Of a stretch of DNA of 34,137 nucleotides, positions 1 to 7,343 are shown in pieces. The DNA is from a virus. Position 1 is the first letter of the stretch. Each line of letters begins with the position of its first letter. Both the position numbers and the translations under genes were made by a program. A model generated the notes under the pieces. The model was not told the origin of the DNA. It saw nothing but the letters and a program-made list of their open reading frames with translations, and did no database searches. The stretch lies in IMG/VR virus record IMGVR_UViG_3300009034_001919, positions 1 through 34,137 of that record, one strand, 5' to 3'.

Positions 1-1
1 T

Positions 2-139
2 GATGGGGAAGTCCTTATCCTCTGGGATGAGTGGACGGATGTATTCGAAAGTGAGTCGGCAAATGGGTTGGCCTATATGTTCGAGAGCTATGAAACAGAT
101 GACCCTAAATACTGTGAGCCGATAGAAGATGAATCCTAG
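2..139 (+). CDS. 3' end of an unrecognised acidic protein (partial)
   Basis: An open frame enters from the left edge and ends at TAG 137-139, giving 45 visible residues that are strongly acidic (many Asp and Glu) with aromatic residues. No domain is recognisable. Its stop codon is the first base triplet of the boundary motif that leads into the next gene, so it appears to be part of the same plus-strand row of small genes. The start lies outside the window. Confidence 0.55.
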   Translation, partial: DGEVLILWDEWTDVFESESANGLAYMFESYETDDPKYCEPIEDES

Positions 140-164
140 TTCTGTAGGAAAGGTGAATTAAATG
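137..164 (+). repeat. Recurring gene-boundary motif (first of five copies)
   Basis: The stretch begins TAGTTCTGTAGG, where TAG is the stop of the preceding gene, and continues into the ribosome-binding site GGTGA and the next ATG. Similar stretches start at 612, 812, 1629 and 2646, each beginning TAGTT(C/T) and followed by a purine-rich ribosome-binding site and the next gene. The 812 copy lies inside the end of a gene, out of frame. The copies could be remnants of gene-cassette duplication or a shared translational or RNA-processing signal. Confidence 0.5.
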
Positions 165-614
165 AAGTTTAAGCGAATCTGCCCCAAGATAGCGGAGGAG
201 TGCGTGGGAGAAGACTGCGCCGCCTTTAACACCTACATTCGTGAAACATATTTCTATGACTTCGAGGATGAAAAAATCATAAACTATGTGGGTTTAAATT
301 ATGAAAAGAAAAAGACGGATTGTTACTACAAGATAGTTGAGAGACACTACAACCTAAAGAAGATTACAAAGAACTTCAAGTGCTCGGAGTATCCCCTTCT
401 AAAAAAAAGCGATGTCACGAACGAAGAAATCGACTTGAATGAGGTCTTTCAAGGATGTTCCACTCGCGATCGGGATAGATATGTTACCTCCATCCGTAGT
501 AAATATGATGCACGAGGAACATATAGTCCCGACTATCAACTCCCCTATAGAAGCTTCACTTGTAAGGCGGAGGACGGAGAATTCAGGAGCGAGGTTATAA
601 ATGAAAAATCTTAG
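162..614 (+). CDS. Unrecognised Cys-containing small protein
   Basis: 150 residues; I do not recognise the family. Four cysteines lie in the first 60 residues (C7, C14, C19, C54) and two more in the second half, with no paired CxxC. The middle is rich in Tyr, Lys and acidic residues, and there is no membrane segment. The start is well set by GGTGA five bases before ATG. It is in the same orientation as the following small genes and is separated from the next by 21 nt that form the second copy of the boundary motif. It is probably a viral accessory protein. Confidence 0.75.
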   Translation: MKFKRICPKIAEECVGEDCAAFNTYIRETYFYDFEDEKIINYVGLNYEKKKTDCYYKIVERHYNLKKITKNFKCSEYPLLKKSDVTNEEIDLNEVFQGCSTRDRDRYVTSIRSKYDARGTYSPDYQLPYRSFTCKAEDGEFRSEVINEKS

Positions 615-635
615 TTTGCAGGGAAGGATGATTAA

Positions 636-845
636 ATGAAGCTTAATCAGATGCCGAACTGTCATTGTGGGGCGCCGATGGTTCCGCTAGAGATTAAACA
701 GAGGATGAAGGAGACGGATGATGGGATGGAACAATCAATTGAGTGGATGTGGAAGTGCACCAAGTGTGGAAACGAAGTTGAAAAGACTCAGGCTAGGAAA
801 GCCAAGGATGATAGTTTGTCAGAAAAGGTGAATAAAAACGGGTAA
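636..845 (+). CDS. Small zinc-ribbon protein
   Basis: 69 residues with CHCG near residue 10 and CTKCGN near residue 42, a two-knuckle zinc ribbon. Such small ribbons are common in archaeal virus accessory regions and can bind nucleic acid or protein; no specific role can be assigned. The start follows GGATGA with four-base spacing. The last dozen codons run through a copy of the boundary motif (812-840), in which the expected TAG stop is out of frame. This suggests that a small indel extended the C-terminus into the former intergenic region. Confidence 0.75.
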   Translation: MKLNQMPNCHCGAPMVPLEIKQRMKETDDGMEQSIEWMWKCTKCGNEVEKTQARKAKDDSLSEKVNKNG

Positions 846-1008
846 GTATAGCAACTGGTGGTATCTTCTAAACGCGGGGTTTGCCACATTAGGAACCTTT
901 CTTGTTTGGAACACCTATAAACAAACGGGTGCCGAAGGGGGGGCATTCATGGCATTATGGGTAATTCTTTTCACTCTATATTGGATACGGAGCCAGCAAA
1001 ATGACTGA
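838..1008 (+). CDS. Two-helix membrane protein with an apparent ACG start
   Basis: An open frame follows TGA at 829-831 and ends at TGA 1006-1008. It encodes about 56 residues with two clear hydrophobic helices, one around WWYLLNAGFATLGTFLVW and one around FMALWVILFTLYWI, joined by a short polar loop. The frame has no ATG, GTG or TTG before the second helix. Aligned with the other boundary motifs, the ACG at 838 sits exactly where ATG is expected, six bases after GGTGA; ATA at 832 is a weaker alternative. The stop overlaps the next ATG (1001), implying translational coupling. The topology resembles small holins, but that is speculation. Confidence 0.6.
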   Translation, partial: TGKYSNWWYLLNAGFATLGTFLVWNTYKQTGAEGGAFMALWVILFTLYWIRSQQND

Positions 1009-1207
1009 TTCTCGGGGTTCATACCCAAGGGTGACACGGGCGACGGTGGAGCTAGAGTTTGACAAGCCAATAGGAGCAGAGGGAGTATCCTTGTTCTTCA
1101 TGGCTTATGACTCTGAGTTCCAAGAAATGACGGGGGCAAGCATAGTGTGTGCAAAGGTGAAACCAGACTATAATGGTTCACCCACAACAGTGAGGGAAGA
1201 AGAATGA
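1001..1207 (+). CDS. Unrecognised small protein
   Basis: 68 residues of alternating hydrophobic and charged character around VTRATVELEFDKP, suggesting a small beta-rich fold. No known motif is visible. The start overlaps the preceding membrane protein gene by 8 nt, and its own stop overlaps the next gene in an ATGA junction, so it is translated as part of a coupled set. Confidence 0.7.
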   Translation: MTDSRGSYPRVTRATVELEFDKPIGAEGVSLFFMAYDSEFQEMTGASIVCAKVKPDYNGSPTTVREEE

Positions 1208-1452
1208 CAGGGGACGCCGTTCAAATTGCTGATGTTTTGAGGGACTTAGTGAAGGACATAGAGAACGCCTCATCAAACGAGGAGTGGAGTTTTGAGTTTG
1301 AACAAGACGCACAACCCGTTTTTCCCTTTGTTGGGCGTGAAGCTGTTGGCATTCAAGTAAATAACAGAACTTATAAAATAAGCGTACATTATCGAAGACC
1401 CGTTGTTAAATATAATAGTTCAACACCAACTACAAAGGAGGTGGAAGAATGA
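1204..1452 (+). CDS. Unrecognised small acidic protein
   Basis: 82 residues: an N-terminal amphipathic helix (VQIADVLRDLVKDIENA) followed by a probable beta region (AVGIQVNNRTYKISVHYRR). No family is recognised. It is coupled at both ends by 4-nt overlaps. A strong GGAGGTG near its 3' end serves the next gene. Confidence 0.7.
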   Translation: MTGDAVQIADVLRDLVKDIENASSNEEWSFEFEQDAQPVFPFVGREAVGIQVNNRTYKISVHYRRPVVKYNSSTPTTKEVEE

Positions 1453-1628
1453 GTTGGATTGAGGAATTAGATGAGGAACTGTTCAAGGAGTTCATGTTAG
1501 AGCAGTATGAAGCGTGGCTTGAGAGATTGGTTCGAATGTATGTTACCGCTCGGGTGCGAAGTGACGCCTCAAAAAAGCGACGGAAGAAGATTCTACAGGA
1601 GTTTGAAAAGGTGCGCGAAATGCAATGA
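1449..1628 (+). CDS. Small helical protein with basic stretch
   Basis: 59 residues, predicted almost fully helical, with an acidic first half and a strongly basic centre (SKKRRKK). The start ATG overlaps the previous stop (ATGA) and follows a strong GGAGGTG ribosome-binding site, so the call is well supported despite its size. The charge pattern would suit nucleic-acid or protein binding, but the function is unknown. Confidence 0.65.
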   Translation: MSWIEELDEELFKEFMLEQYEAWLERLVRMYVTARVRSDASKKRRKKILQEFEKVREMQ

Positions 1629-1654
1629 TAGTTCTGCTAGAAGGATGAAAACAG

Positions 1655-1810
1655 ATGAGTGACGAGGATATGCGTGAACGACTCCTTAAACTGATGGAGA
1701 ACTTCAGAACGATTCAGAAAAACTTCGTGAAGGTGGGAAACCAGCTCCTAAAGATTGATAGGGAGATGTCTGACTTTCTCTATGACTTGGAGTTAGATGA
1801 TTTAAGGTGA
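1655..1810 (+). CDS. Small coiled-coil-like protein
   Basis: 51 residues with heptad-like spacing of Leu, Met, Phe and Ile over most of its length and a high content of charged residues, typical of a short helical oligomer. It follows the fourth boundary motif copy. Its stop is embedded in the AAGGTGA that serves as ribosome-binding site of the next gene. No family is recognised. Confidence 0.6.
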   Translation: MSDEDMRERLLKLMENFRTIQKNFVKVGNQLLKIDREMSDFLYDLELDDLR

Positions 1811-1814
1811 TTAA

Positions 1815-2036
1815 ATGAGTGCCAAAACAATTCCAATAAGAGGAATTTTATGTGGAAAAACGCAGATTTTCTGTACTTTCTGTGGCACGCTAATGCGACG
1901 AACCTCTCAACTAGATGAAAGACCTAGATTTGAATGTCTAGAATGTGAAACCATCCATAATTGGACAGAATTTTTGGTTAGTTATGGCGATAAAATTCAT
2001 GTGGGAACGACCTTTGTGGTTTCTACTAAAGGATGA
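1815..2036 (+). CDS. Small zinc-ribbon protein
   Basis: 73 residues with CTFCG at about residue 20 and CLEC at about residue 41, a classical two-CxxC zinc ribbon. An additional Cys (C13) precedes the first knuckle. GGTGA four bases before ATG sets the start. Function unknown; the ribbon could bind nucleic acid or host transcription components. Confidence 0.75.
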   Translation: MSAKTIPIRGILCGKTQIFCTFCGTLMRRTSQLDERPRFECLECETIHNWTEFLVSYGDKIHVGTTFVVSTKG

Positions 2037-2040
2037 TAAA

Positions 2041-2304
2041 ATGAAACTATACCATTGGACTAGGAAAGAAAACCTTGAGAGTATACTTAGAGAGGGTCTT
2101 CGACCTAGCGGACTTGGTATAGTTTATCTTACCCCTAGACCTGAATGCTGGAAAACACGGAAACAAGGACAAGAACAAGGCGAAGTCTGCTTGGAGGTTG
2201 AGACGGGAGACTTGAGGCTTTCAGCGTTTGAGGATTGTAAGGAATGGGAGGTTCTGTGTTGGGGGCACATTCTCCCAGAAAATATCATGGTTAGTAAAAG
2301 GTGA
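2041..2304 (+). CDS. Small ADP-ribosyltransferase-like protein
   Basis: 87 residues from the ATG preceded by GGATGAT. The layout resembles the ADP-ribosyltransferase fold of DarT and related short enzymes: an N-terminal LYHWT with His5, a helix NLESILREGLRP, a GIVYLT strand with Tyr29, and a C-terminal EWEVLCWGHILPENI with Glu70, giving a possible H-Y-E triad. Known members transfer ADP-ribose from NAD to protein, RNA or DNA. Viruses use such enzymes to reprogram hosts or as toxin-like effectors. The protein is short for an active enzyme, so it may be a minimal or degenerate member. A longer frame opening at 1945 overlaps the previous gene and is less likely. Confidence 0.5.
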   Translation: MKLYHWTRKENLESILREGLRPSGLGIVYLTPRPECWKTRKQGQEQGEVCLEVETGDLRLSAFEDCKEWEVLCWGHILPENIMVSKR

Positions 2305-2309
2305 GTCGG

Positions 2310-2450
2310 ATGGAACCACATGAGAAATACGCCCAAATCATTGAGCGAGCATTGAAACAAATAGAGTATGATATTCACTGTCTCGATGATGAATCCATAC
2401 TTATGCTGAGTAAGATGATCCATGCCTATCGGGAGAAACACTTCAAATAA
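2310..2450 (+). CDS. Small helical protein
   Basis: 46 residues, rich in charged and helix-forming residues (EKYAQIIERALKQIEYDI), with no known motif. The stop of the previous gene is part of an AAAGGTGA placed four bases before this ATG, supporting translation. Confidence 0.6.
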   Translation: MEPHEKYAQIIERALKQIEYDIHCLDDESILMLSKMIHAYREKHFK

Positions 2451-2477
2451 TCAGGGTTTAACCAGAAGGGTGATTTG

Positions 2478-2648
2478 ATGTCTGATGTTAAATGTAATTC
2501 TTGCGCTTGGAAGGTAAAGATGAAGGAGTATTGGAAGACGAATTGGTTCTACGGTCTTGAGAAAATTTATGAGCAAGAGTGCGAGCACTGTACTTCAAGC
2601 CCATTTCCAACGCCAGATAACAGAGATAACTACAGAGAAAAATCATAG
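2478..2648 (+). CDS. Small zinc-ribbon protein
   Basis: 56 residues with CNSC at residues 6-9 and CEHC at residues 35-38, plus an aromatic-rich linker. It probably forms one zinc ribbon. GGGTGA precedes the ATG by four bases. Its TAG stop starts the fifth boundary motif copy (2646-2682). Confidence 0.65.
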   Translation: MSDVKCNSCAWKVKMKEYWKTNWFYGLEKIYEQECEHCTSSPFPTPDNRDNYREKS

Positions 2649-2679
2649 TTCTAGGTAAAGAATTAGAGGGGGTGATTGA

Positions 2680-2865
2680 ATGAGTAGGTTTTGGGATGGA
2701 GTTACTTCAACCCTTCTGGGGATAGTGTCTCTCGTGGGGGTGGGTCTGTTAATTGACGGAGGACTTCACCCTAAGCACCATTCCTTCTCAGAGGGTGCTC
2801 TGATTATGTTGTGGACGACGTTAACCATTATTTCCACTGTCTTAGTGGCGTGGAATAAGGAATGA
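2680..2865 (+). CDS. Small two-helix membrane protein
   Basis: 61 residues with two hydrophobic segments, roughly residues 9-26 and 40-57, separated by a His-rich polar loop (HPKHHSFSEG). A strong GGGGGTGA ribosome-binding site precedes the ATG. The size and two-helix layout are compatible with a holin-like or envelope-modifying protein, but no sequence family is recognised. It may be a functional parallel of the other small membrane protein at 838-1008. Confidence 0.65.
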   Translation: MSRFWDGVTSTLLGIVSLVGVGLLIDGGLHPKHHSFSEGALIMLWTTLTIISTVLVAWNKE

Positions 2866-2908
2866 TTGTTTATTCAACATCATCGGGTATCCTTATGGGG
2901 CGCCGTCT

Positions 2909-3475
2909 ATGAATCCGCTTGTGCCCACGATACCCCGCGTGAAACCTCAACCAATCTGGTTCACGTCAGGTATGTGGGGTTACAGAGATGCTGTGAAGCT
3001 GGCTTATGGATACATTATTGACGCAGGCGATCACTCCGTTTCACTAGGGGTGGAGTACGATCAGGGAAATATACAAATAGGATACCGCGATAAATGCCCT
3101 CTGCCTACCCACTTATATGTGAAGGGCACAATCAAATTGGCGAGGGCGTGTTTTGTTGGTGGTTGCTGGGGAAGACTGGCCTTCATCAGTCGTGTAAAGA
3201 GAAGCGACGGTGTGATGGGTCATCTAGAGTTTGATGTGTGGCGTTCCTCATTAAGCCCCACTCATACACGAGAGCATAAACACCAACTTGAAGTCGGAGT
3301 TTCACAGGAGTTTGTGTTTGACCTTGTAGAGGAGCATCGGCAGACACATTCCAATCATGACTGCTCGATGACGACAGTGGAGTCGTACTTTATGTTTGAG
3401 GCCAGAACAGTTCGCGGGGGTGGATGGATAATATCATATTCTATAGATGATATGGGCTACCTAGTTGTAAATTGA
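2909..3475 (+). CDS. Unrecognised protein, last of the plus-strand row
   Basis: 188 residues with predicted mixed alpha/beta content and several His and Cys residues; no recognised domain. No upstream in-frame start exists after TAG 2843, and the chosen ATG lacks a good ribosome-binding site. It ends only 4 nt from the convergent tail spike gene, leaving no room for separate terminators. That makes overlapping transcript ends likely. Confidence 0.65.
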   Translation: MNPLVPTIPRVKPQPIWFTSGMWGYRDAVKLAYGYIIDAGDHSVSLGVEYDQGNIQIGYRDKCPLPTHLYVKGTIKLARACFVGGCWGRLAFISRVKRSDGVMGHLEFDVWRSSLSPTHTREHKHQLEVGVSQEFVFDLVEEHRQTHSNHDCSMTTVESYFMFEARTVRGGGWIISYSIDDMGYLVVN

Positions 3476-3479
3476 GTGA

Positions 3480-5327
3480 TTACGGAGCACCATCATGGAA
3501 GCCGCTGGCGTCCACATATCCTATGGCGGTGTCCCCGATGCTGAAGAGGTAACGGTTGTTCACTCGGTCGTATTGTATGTTGTCGCCTCCATCGAAGAGA
3601 TATTTTTGTCCGCTGTCCACATATTTGTGTCCTGCTCTGTCAAATTGTTGTATCCACAGCCCGCTCGTCGTGTTGTAGAAGCCTATCTCGTCGGGGCTGA
3701 ACTTGTTCGTGATGGTTACGCTTATCCCGCTCTTATTATCCAGCAGTATCATGTCTGGCTTGTCGCTCTCAAGCTCTAACACGTTGGTGTTGCCCATCTG
3801 CGTGACTATTAAAGCCTCCTGCAATGTCATCACGTTGTTGAGATAGTTTATGGTATATATGTTCTCCCCACTCGTATCGTTGTAGAGGGCAAACTCTTGG
3901 GGGGTTCTCTTGTTGTGGAGGCTAATCGTGACTCCACTCCTGTTCTCCAATTTGATGAATTCGTCTTTGTCGCCTTTTATCGTGAGCAGGTGGCTGACGT
4001 TGTTCCGGTCTATCTCCGCCCTTCGCCGGAACTTATGGTACTGTGCCCCCGAGGTTTCGGTATATGGAAGAGTGTATGTTGGGTCTGGCTCCATAATGTG
4101 TATAAATGTTTGGTCTTCATCTACCAAAGCCGTTCGAACGTCAACGGGGACATCATCCTTGAAGATTCCCGTTACATAGAGAGGTCCAGCCACCCCGTCG
4201 GGGGCCGCATGGGCGTTGATGTCGAGTCCCGCATCCTCGTTGTCGTTGGTGAAACAGTTTGAGATTATGACGTAGTCCCACGAGTAGAGGCTGAAGCCCC
4301 AGCCGTGTTCCACCGCGCCACATGTTATGTTGTGATGTGAGAAGCAACTGTCGAATATGATGCCCCAGCATGGGTCGCCGTTGGAGTTGATGTTGTGAAC
4401 TGAGAAGCCTGGACCCCAGTTGTCGCGTGCAACACACTCTTGAAAGATTATATTGTATGGCCTGTCAGAGGTTGATGACCATGCATCTAACTCTACGCCA
4501 CCATTGTTGGCATCTTGGCAGTCTCCCTCATTATGGGTGTTCGTTCCACAGTCTTGAAAGTGGGCGGCTCTTACGAGGTAGTGGTGAACATCCGCCATCC
4601 ACAAGCCATTGTCGGGGGCCTCCTTAGCGACCACATCTTCAATATCACAGTATCCCTTGGAGGCTCCCTCGACATTTGAACCTATCTCAATGCAGGCATA
4701 ACCTGTACCACCGACATTATGTCTTTGCCCTTTCACTGTGAGGTGGGCAAGTCTCAGTCGATCCTCCTCCATACGTAGGATGCTGTTCAACCCCAAAGTA
4801 GAGGAGTAGGTGATTTCCGTTGACCTTCCCGCTCCGCAGAGGTCTATGTCGGGATACGCCAACTTGAGTTTGCTTGCCTGAGGGTAGGTTCCGTCATGCA
4901 CGAAAACTCTTCCACCAGGGTTCACCAAGCTGACGCAGTCTGGAAGTCTCCAAGCGTAGAAGGGTCTAACTGAGAAGCTGTCCTTGGGCCACCCCACCCA
5001 TCTGCGGAGTTTCAAGTAGTTGTAGAAGCCGTTGCTGAGGAACTTCGCCATCCAATTACGAGTCCACCTCATTCGGCTGTGTTCCCCTTGATTCGAGAAA
5101 TGAGCCTTATCGATCTTCTTCTGTATGTCCTCACCATCGTAGACCTTGTTCTCGCTTCTCCTGTTGAGATCCCTCATCGAGAAGTTACTCTTAGACAGGA
5201 AGCCCTTATCTATAGCTTGACCAATGTGGTTCGCATTGAAGTGCTTCACTATCTCGTCGAACCATGGTTCAATAACCTCTCTATCTTCCCTTTCTACCCT
5301 TTTCTCTTTTTGTATCTTCCATTCCAT
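3480..5327 (-). CDS. Beta-helix tail spike / receptor-binding protein
   Basis: 615 residues. Residues 1-110 are charged and helical, probably the virion-attachment part. Residues about 135-395 show the pattern of a right-handed parallel beta-helix: a GTYPQ-type entry, then recurring I/V-x-N/D turns and Cys- and Asn-rich rungs (IIFDSCFSHHNI, VIISNCFTNDN). Residues about 454-566 hold two copies of a shorter repeat, followed by a C-terminal beta-rich tail. Such proteins bind or cleave surface polysaccharide. It is the last gene of the tail module, directly after the hub gene, as expected for a tail-tip fibre or spike. No catalytic site can be assigned. Confidence 0.8.
   Translation of the reverse strand: MEWKIQKEKRVEREDREVIEPWFDEIVKHFNANHIGQAIDKGFLSKSNFSMRDLNRRSENKVYDGEDIQKKIDKAHFSNQGEHSRMRWTRNWMAKFLSNGFYNYLKLRRWVGWPKDSFSVRPFYAWRLPDCVSLVNPGGRVFVHDGTYPQASKLKLAYPDIDLCGAGRSTEITYSSTLGLNSILRMEEDRLRLAHLTVKGQRHNVGGTGYACIEIGSNVEGASKGYCDIEDVVAKEAPDNGLWMADVHHYLVRAAHFQDCGTNTHNEGDCQDANNGGVELDAWSSTSDRPYNIIFQECVARDNWGPGFSVHNINSNGDPCWGIIFDSCFSHHNITCGAVEHGWGFSLYSWDYVIISNCFTNDNEDAGLDINAHAAPDGVAGPLYVTGIFKDDVPVDVRTALVDEDQTFIHIMEPDPTYTLPYTETSGAQYHKFRRRAEIDRNNVSHLLTIKGDKDEFIKLENRSGVTISLHNKRTPQEFALYNDTSGENIYTINYLNNVMTLQEALIVTQMGNTNVLELESDKPDMILLDNKSGISVTITNKFSPDEIGFYNTTSGLWIQQFDRAGHKYVDSGQKYLFDGGDNIQYDRVNNRYLFSIGDTAIGYVDASGFHDGAP
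3630..3968 (-). repeat. Two-copy internal repeat in the tail spike
   Basis: Residues about 454-497 and 523-566 of the spike align: FIKLENRSGVTISLHNK and MILLDNKSGISVTITNK, then TPQEFALYNDTSG and SPDEIGFYNTTSG. The DNA has diverged, so the duplication is old. It probably forms a repeated beta-sandwich or stem module. Confidence 0.7.
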
Positions 5328-5330
5328 AGT

Positions 5331-6947
5331 TTACGCCCCCGATCTGAGTTCAAGAATTGCCTTAGGCATGGTTCTGAAGTGCCCCCTTCCCGACGTGTCC
5401 ACCACGTATGTGGCTGCTCTGAACTGCTGGCGTGTGAGGAAGCTATGTGACTCTGTCGCGTCTTTCTTGATGTTGCTGACGACCTCTGGGGCGGGCGTGA
5501 AGGCGGGAGTCTTGGCGTTTGAAATCTGTAGCTTGGTCACGGCATCCCCCCTCTTCAACTTGACGATTGTGAATGTCCCCGACAAGTCCCATGTAGCATT
5601 GGTGAGTGCCACTGTGTCACCAACCTCGAACCCCGATGTCTTGGTGGTGGGAGCCATCAGCTCCGCCTTGACTTCACCCTTGCTTCTCGCTATATACCCA
5701 CTTGCATAGGCTCTAAGTGTTGCCACGTCGAAGGCGGACTCATAGTTCACCACCTTCTCTATTCTGCCGTAGGTTGCGATGTGTGAGGAGTCCGTGACTG
5801 TCACCTCTATGGGCATCCCCGTCTTATCCACACTTCGCGCTATTATGGCATTGGCGAAGCTGTCGTCCTCCGACCTGCTGAGAATCTCGTAGTCCACCGC
5901 GGCAAGTGTCACGCTTGTACCCTTGTCTCCGATGAAAACGTCGGTGCCGTCAAACCATAGGTCTTTCTCTAAGATGTCTGCCACCGATCTCAGTGCCTCA
6001 TGCTTGGTCACATCTTCAAACTTCACCGCTATTGACGTTGACGGACATGAGGCAATTGAAAAATCTTCTTCAAACCATATTCTGTCAATCCCCCACACTC
6101 CGCTAGTAACACAGGCTCGTCCAGCATCGGTGCCATCCGTACATCCAAAGTAGACTAGGATGTTGTCGAACTTGGTTGAACTCCATCCCGAAGTTAAATC
6201 TGGACTTGTTAAGTCAAAGGATTTAGTCGCCCACCCACTCCAATCATCTACGGGCGACCATTGAGCATATCCCTCAGACCAGTCAAATAACCATATCTGC
6301 CAATAACTGCTTGTATCTCCACCACTAAGCTCCATTTTCATTGTTTCGTAGTCAGTAATATCAACGCCACTTAGATATTGTCTTTCTGCTCGAACTCGAC
6401 TGTACAGAGCGGCTGAGATAACTGTAACTTTCATGGAGTCCTCTCCAGATTCCTTGTATGTAGAATCATCTGAAATTGAAATGGAGTATGATCCTGCCAA
6501 TGATCCAATTCCAGACCAAAGGGTTGATTGACCATCCTCCATCAAGACGATTCCCACTATGTCCTTCGCTATGGTGTTTGCGGGTGCCGTAGCCATCAAG
6601 ACGTTTCCCCCGCCTCCAGCGGCACCTGCTCCATAGTCATATATGTCACCCTGCTCCGCTAACTCGTTCCACTCTACATACCTGTCCAAGAGGCGAGTCG
6701 CCTTATCCCCGATGACGAGTTCGATGATGTCGCTCTTTATCACTCTGCCCCGTATGTAACCGTCGAGAACTACCACTGAGTCTGCCTTGACCTTCACGTT
6801 GGCATTTATGATGTGGTCGGCGCGGTTCTGCGTCGTGTTCTCTATGATGACGCTCCACCCGTCTATTCCCCGCAGTCCATGTGTTCTCTGCTTACGGGCT
6901 ATGGTGGTGGTTCTGGAGGATGCGACGTGTTCAAGAATATCAACCAA
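5331..6947 (-). CDS. Baseplate hub / tail-associated protein with inserted beta-sandwich domain
   Basis: 538 residues. The N-terminal (1-105) and C-terminal (305-510) parts resemble phage hub proteins that cap the tail tube: a DGYIRGRVIKSD strand pair, then KHEALRSVADILEKDLWFDG and a beta-rich region with GFEVGDTVALT. Between them, after a Gly-rich linker (107-114), residues about 140-300 look like a separate galactose- or carbohydrate-binding beta-sandwich, rich in Trp, Ser and Asp. The start is TTG, supported by GGTGA five bases upstream and direct abutment to the previous TAG. It lies after the distal tail gene and before the spike, matching a tail-tip role. Confidence 0.75.
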   Translation of the reverse strand: MVDILEHVASSRTTTIARKQRTHGLRGIDGWSVIIENTTQNRADHIINANVKVKADSVVVLDGYIRGRVIKSDIIELVIGDKATRLLDRYVEWNELAEQGDIYDYGAGAAGGGGNVLMATAPANTIAKDIVGIVLMEDGQSTLWSGIGSLAGSYSISISDDSTYKESGEDSMKVTVISAALYSRVRAERQYLSGVDITDYETMKMELSGGDTSSYWQIWLFDWSEGYAQWSPVDDWSGWATKSFDLTSPDLTSGWSSTKFDNILVYFGCTDGTDAGRACVTSGVWGIDRIWFEEDFSIASCPSTSIAVKFEDVTKHEALRSVADILEKDLWFDGTDVFIGDKGTSVTLAAVDYEILSRSEDDSFANAIIARSVDKTGMPIEVTVTDSSHIATYGRIEKVVNYESAFDVATLRAYASGYIARSKGEVKAELMAPTTKTSGFEVGDTVALTNATWDLSGTFTIVKLKRGDAVTKLQISNAKTPAFTPAPEVVSNIKKDATESHSFLTRQQFRAATYVVDTSGRGHFRTMPKAILELRSGA

Positions 6948-7343
6948 CTACGTCACCGTTCCAGAAATTACCAATATCTTCCCCGACAGGTCGGGCTTCG
7001 CGAACTCCATGACGTAGTCGAAGCTAACGGTGTAGCCTCCCCGCTCCATGCAGTCGAACCCCGTCATCAAGTAGGTTCCGCTGTAAATGTTCGGACAGGC
7101 TATGCCAACCTCTGTTCCGACCATGCCCTCGTAGACCGTGATGTATGTGCTCGTCAACGCCTCCGCGTCTAAACCCGCTGAAGCGATGGTTCCCTCGATT
7201 CTGAGGGCGTCGCTCTTTCTAGCCCATGAAATTATCCACGGGTCGCTTCCAGGCACCTGTATCTCCCGCGTCTGCTGGCTGAACCTGATTCGGGCACGTC
7301 GAGGAGCCAAGGGAAGCTGGGTTCCACCTATCGTCCAGCTCAA
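6948..7343 (-). CDS. Distal tail-like protein
   Basis: 131 residues, beta-rich (RIRFSQQTREIQVPGSDPWIISW, YTVSFDYVMEF). The position between tape measure and hub is where siphovirus distal tail proteins lie, and the opening resembles the N-terminal strands of that family. It overlaps the tape measure stop in an ATGA junction and ends at TAG immediately before the TTG of the hub. The assignment rests mainly on order and fold impression. Confidence 0.6.
   Translation of the reverse strand: MSWTIGGTQLPLAPRRARIRFSQQTREIQVPGSDPWIISWARKSDALRIEGTIASAGLDAEALTSTYITVYEGMVGTEVGIACPNIYSGTYLMTGFDCMERGGYTVSFDYVMEFAKPDLSGKILVISGTVT

Noticed and set aside
1945-2304. A longer 119-residue form of the ADP-ribosyltransferase-like protein
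   Set aside because: The extension overlaps the zinc-ribbon gene and ignores a good ribosome-binding site before ATG 2041.
3897-4627. Several open frames on the plus strand opposite the spike gene
   Set aside because: They are antisense to a well-supported beta-helix gene, lack ribosome-binding sites and show low-complexity translations.
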